Source: Lutimonas vermicola (GTDB lineage Bacteria; Bacteroidota; Bacteroidia; Flavobacteriales; Flavobacteriaceae). From it: a stretch of DNA of 64,000 nt. How positions within the stretch are numbered: position 1 is the first letter of the stretch; each line of letters opens with the position of its first letter. The DNA is taken from the NCBI RefSeq assembly GCF_038433205.1, contig NZ_JBCDNA010000001.1, forward strand, positions 1,240,001-1,304,000, read 5' to 3'. Below, one piece after another: positions 62,922 through 64,000 of the stretch. A model generated the notes under the pieces. The model had not been told where the DNA came from. It searched no databases and worked only from the letters and a program-made list of their open reading frames with translations. Made by a program: the position numbers and the translations under genes.

Positions 62922-64000
62922 ATGAAAATATTATCTGTATTGCTTTTAATTACCTGTTTACCCCTATTGGGAATAGCACAGACAGATGAAAGAGGTCAAA
63001 GACCAAACAGGCCTTCTCAACAAAAAGGAGAAATGTTCGAATTAAGTGGAGTGATATTTGAAAAAGACCCTCGTATCCCACTTGAATTTGCCACTGTTAT
63101 TTTAAGACCCGTCAAAGGTAAACAGGTTTATGGGGGCTTAAGCAACCAAAAGGGGAAATTTAAGGTTGAAGTCCCAGAAGGCCGTTATAATATCAGCTTC
63201 GAATTTCTTTCGTTTAAAACGATTTCCATAGAAGACGTTGAGATCAACGGCGACATGGATCTTGGCGAAATTCTTATGGAAGTGAATGCAGAAGCCCTGG
63301 AAGAGGTCGAATTAATCGCGGAAAAAAGCACCATGGAGGTGAAACTGGACAAGAAGATCTATAATGTAGGCAAAGACATGACGGTAAAAGGAGGAACAGC
63401 AAGTGATGTGCTTGATAATGTGCCTTCGGTAACTGTGGATGCCGAGGGAGTCGTTAGCCTGAGAGGCAATGAGAATGTGAGGATACTTATCAACGGTAAA
63501 CCAAGCGGACTCATAGGATTGAATGATACAGAAGCCCTGAGACAATTTCCCGCCGACGCCATTGCCAAGGTAGAAGTTATTACGAGCCCTTCAGCAAGAT
63601 ATGATGCCGAAGGTACAGCAGGTATTCTAAATATAATATTAAGAAGGGATAAAATAACCGGTTTTAACGGAGTCGGTACTGTTAATTTAGGTTTTCCTGA
63701 ATACTATGGTTTTTCCACCAGCCTTAATTACAGACTTGAAAATGTTAATTTTTTTACCAATATCGGCTATTCAGACCGTGATTCACCAGGTAATTCGAGT
63801 GCTGAAACCACCTATTTTTCACCAAACGCGGCTTATGCCTCAACAGCACAATCCATTGACTACAATAGAAAAGGCAACAATTTAAATCTCAATTTCGGTA
63901 TTGAGTATTATATTGCAAAGGAAACTTCTATAACTGGAAGCTTTTTATACAGAAATTCAGACAGGGACCGTATTTCTGAAAATATGACAGATGCTTTTGA
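62922..64000 (+). CDS. TonB-dependent receptor, C-terminal part beyond window
   Basis: An ATG at 62922 opens a frame that runs 359 codons to the window end. Residues 1-18 are a signal peptide (MKILSVLLLITCLPLLGIAQ). FELSGVIFEKDPRIPLEFATVILRP begins a carboxypeptidase-regulatory-like domain, and DNVPSVTVDAEGVVSLRGNENVRILINGKPSG plus VEVITSPSARYDAEGTAGILNIIL form the plug. It is a paralogue of the receptor at 60119, and the motifs line up one for one. The barrel is cut off here. Confidence 0.88.
   Translation, partial: MKILSVLLLITCLPLLGIAQTDERGQRPNRPSQQKGEMFELSGVIFEKDPRIPLEFATVILRPVKGKQVYGGLSNQKGKFKVEVPEGRYNISFEFLSFKTISIEDVEINGDMDLGEILMEVNAEALEEVELIAEKSTMEVKLDKKIYNVGKDMTVKGGTASDVLDNVPSVTVDAEGVVSLRGNENVRILINGKPSGLIGLNDTEALRQFPADAIAKVEVITSPSARYDAEGTAGILNIILRRDKITGFNGVGTVNLGFPEYYGFSTSLNYRLENVNFFTNIGYSDRDSPGNSSAETTYFSPNAAYASTAQSIDYNRKGNNLNLNFGIEYYIAKETSITGSFLYRNSDRDRISENMTDAF

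Overview
The window reads as a low-GC chromosomal segment from a member of the Bacteroidota, most likely family Flavobacteriaceae. Evidence: A-rich start contexts with almost no Shine-Dalgarno sequences, several TTTG-N19..21-TAnnTTTG type promoters, an S46 dipeptidyl peptidase, OMP_b-brl_3 TonB-dependent receptors, DUF4421 and DUF6787 proteins, and the flavobacterial porin / P-II / ammonium transporter trio. It is almost entirely ordinary chromosome: no rRNA, tRNA, CRISPR array, insertion sequence, prophage or plasmid gene could be supported.

Layout. 1-5.2 kb: a DUF819 membrane protein running off the left edge, a decayed TPR remnant, a DUF4421 protein, a DPP11-type peptidase and a two-gene unit of small proteins (DUF4177-like, ribbon-helix-helix). 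5.4-8.4 kb: an ammonium-uptake operon (porin, P-II, AmtB) behind two matching inverted repeats. 8.4-17.6 kb: S1/P1 nuclease, a VanX-like dipeptidase, HtpG, FabH, an M61 peptidase, a dicarboxylate/amino-acid symporter, DUF6787. 17.3-27.1 kb: a near-complete haem pathway, with hemH-hemJ on the minus strand and hemA-hemCD-hemB-hemL-hemE-hemN as one plus-strand run; hemC and hemD are fused. 27.1-31.2 kb: MsrA, threonine aldolase and the pxpABC 5-oxoprolinase operon.

31.5-38.2 kb: prfB (no programmed frameshift) with a HAD hydrolase, then a compact set (GntP/DsdX-type permease, RidA, D-threonine aldolase/D-serine dehydratase-like enzyme, lipoprotein, M19 dipeptidase). This set makes biochemical sense as a D-amino-acid, perhaps D-serine, salvage operon. 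38.3-45.3 kb: a MORN-type repeat lipoprotein, a calcineurin-like phosphoesterase interrupted by one in-frame amber codon, a Tat-exported dienelactone hydrolase with a cyclase-family lipoprotein, a ComM-type ATPase and small exported proteins. 45.5-49.5 kb: tyrosine catabolism (hmgA-hppD) and Fe-S assembly factors (Mrp, NifU C-domain). 49.6-64 kb: an Ig-like lipoprotein, ComF, a coiled-coil membrane protein, GlyS with a short upstream ORF, a 1138-residue outer-membrane protein, Ogt, TatD, ArsC-like protein and two paralogous TonB-dependent receptors, the second cut by the right edge.

No radically new system was seen. The observations most worth following are the putative D-serine operon, the amber-interrupted phosphoesterase, the paired ACCCC-N10-GGGGT repeats before the ammonium operon, the divergent P-II T-loop, the glyS leader ORF and several inverted repeats that could be operators. 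All family assignments are from reading the translations by eye, without a database search.
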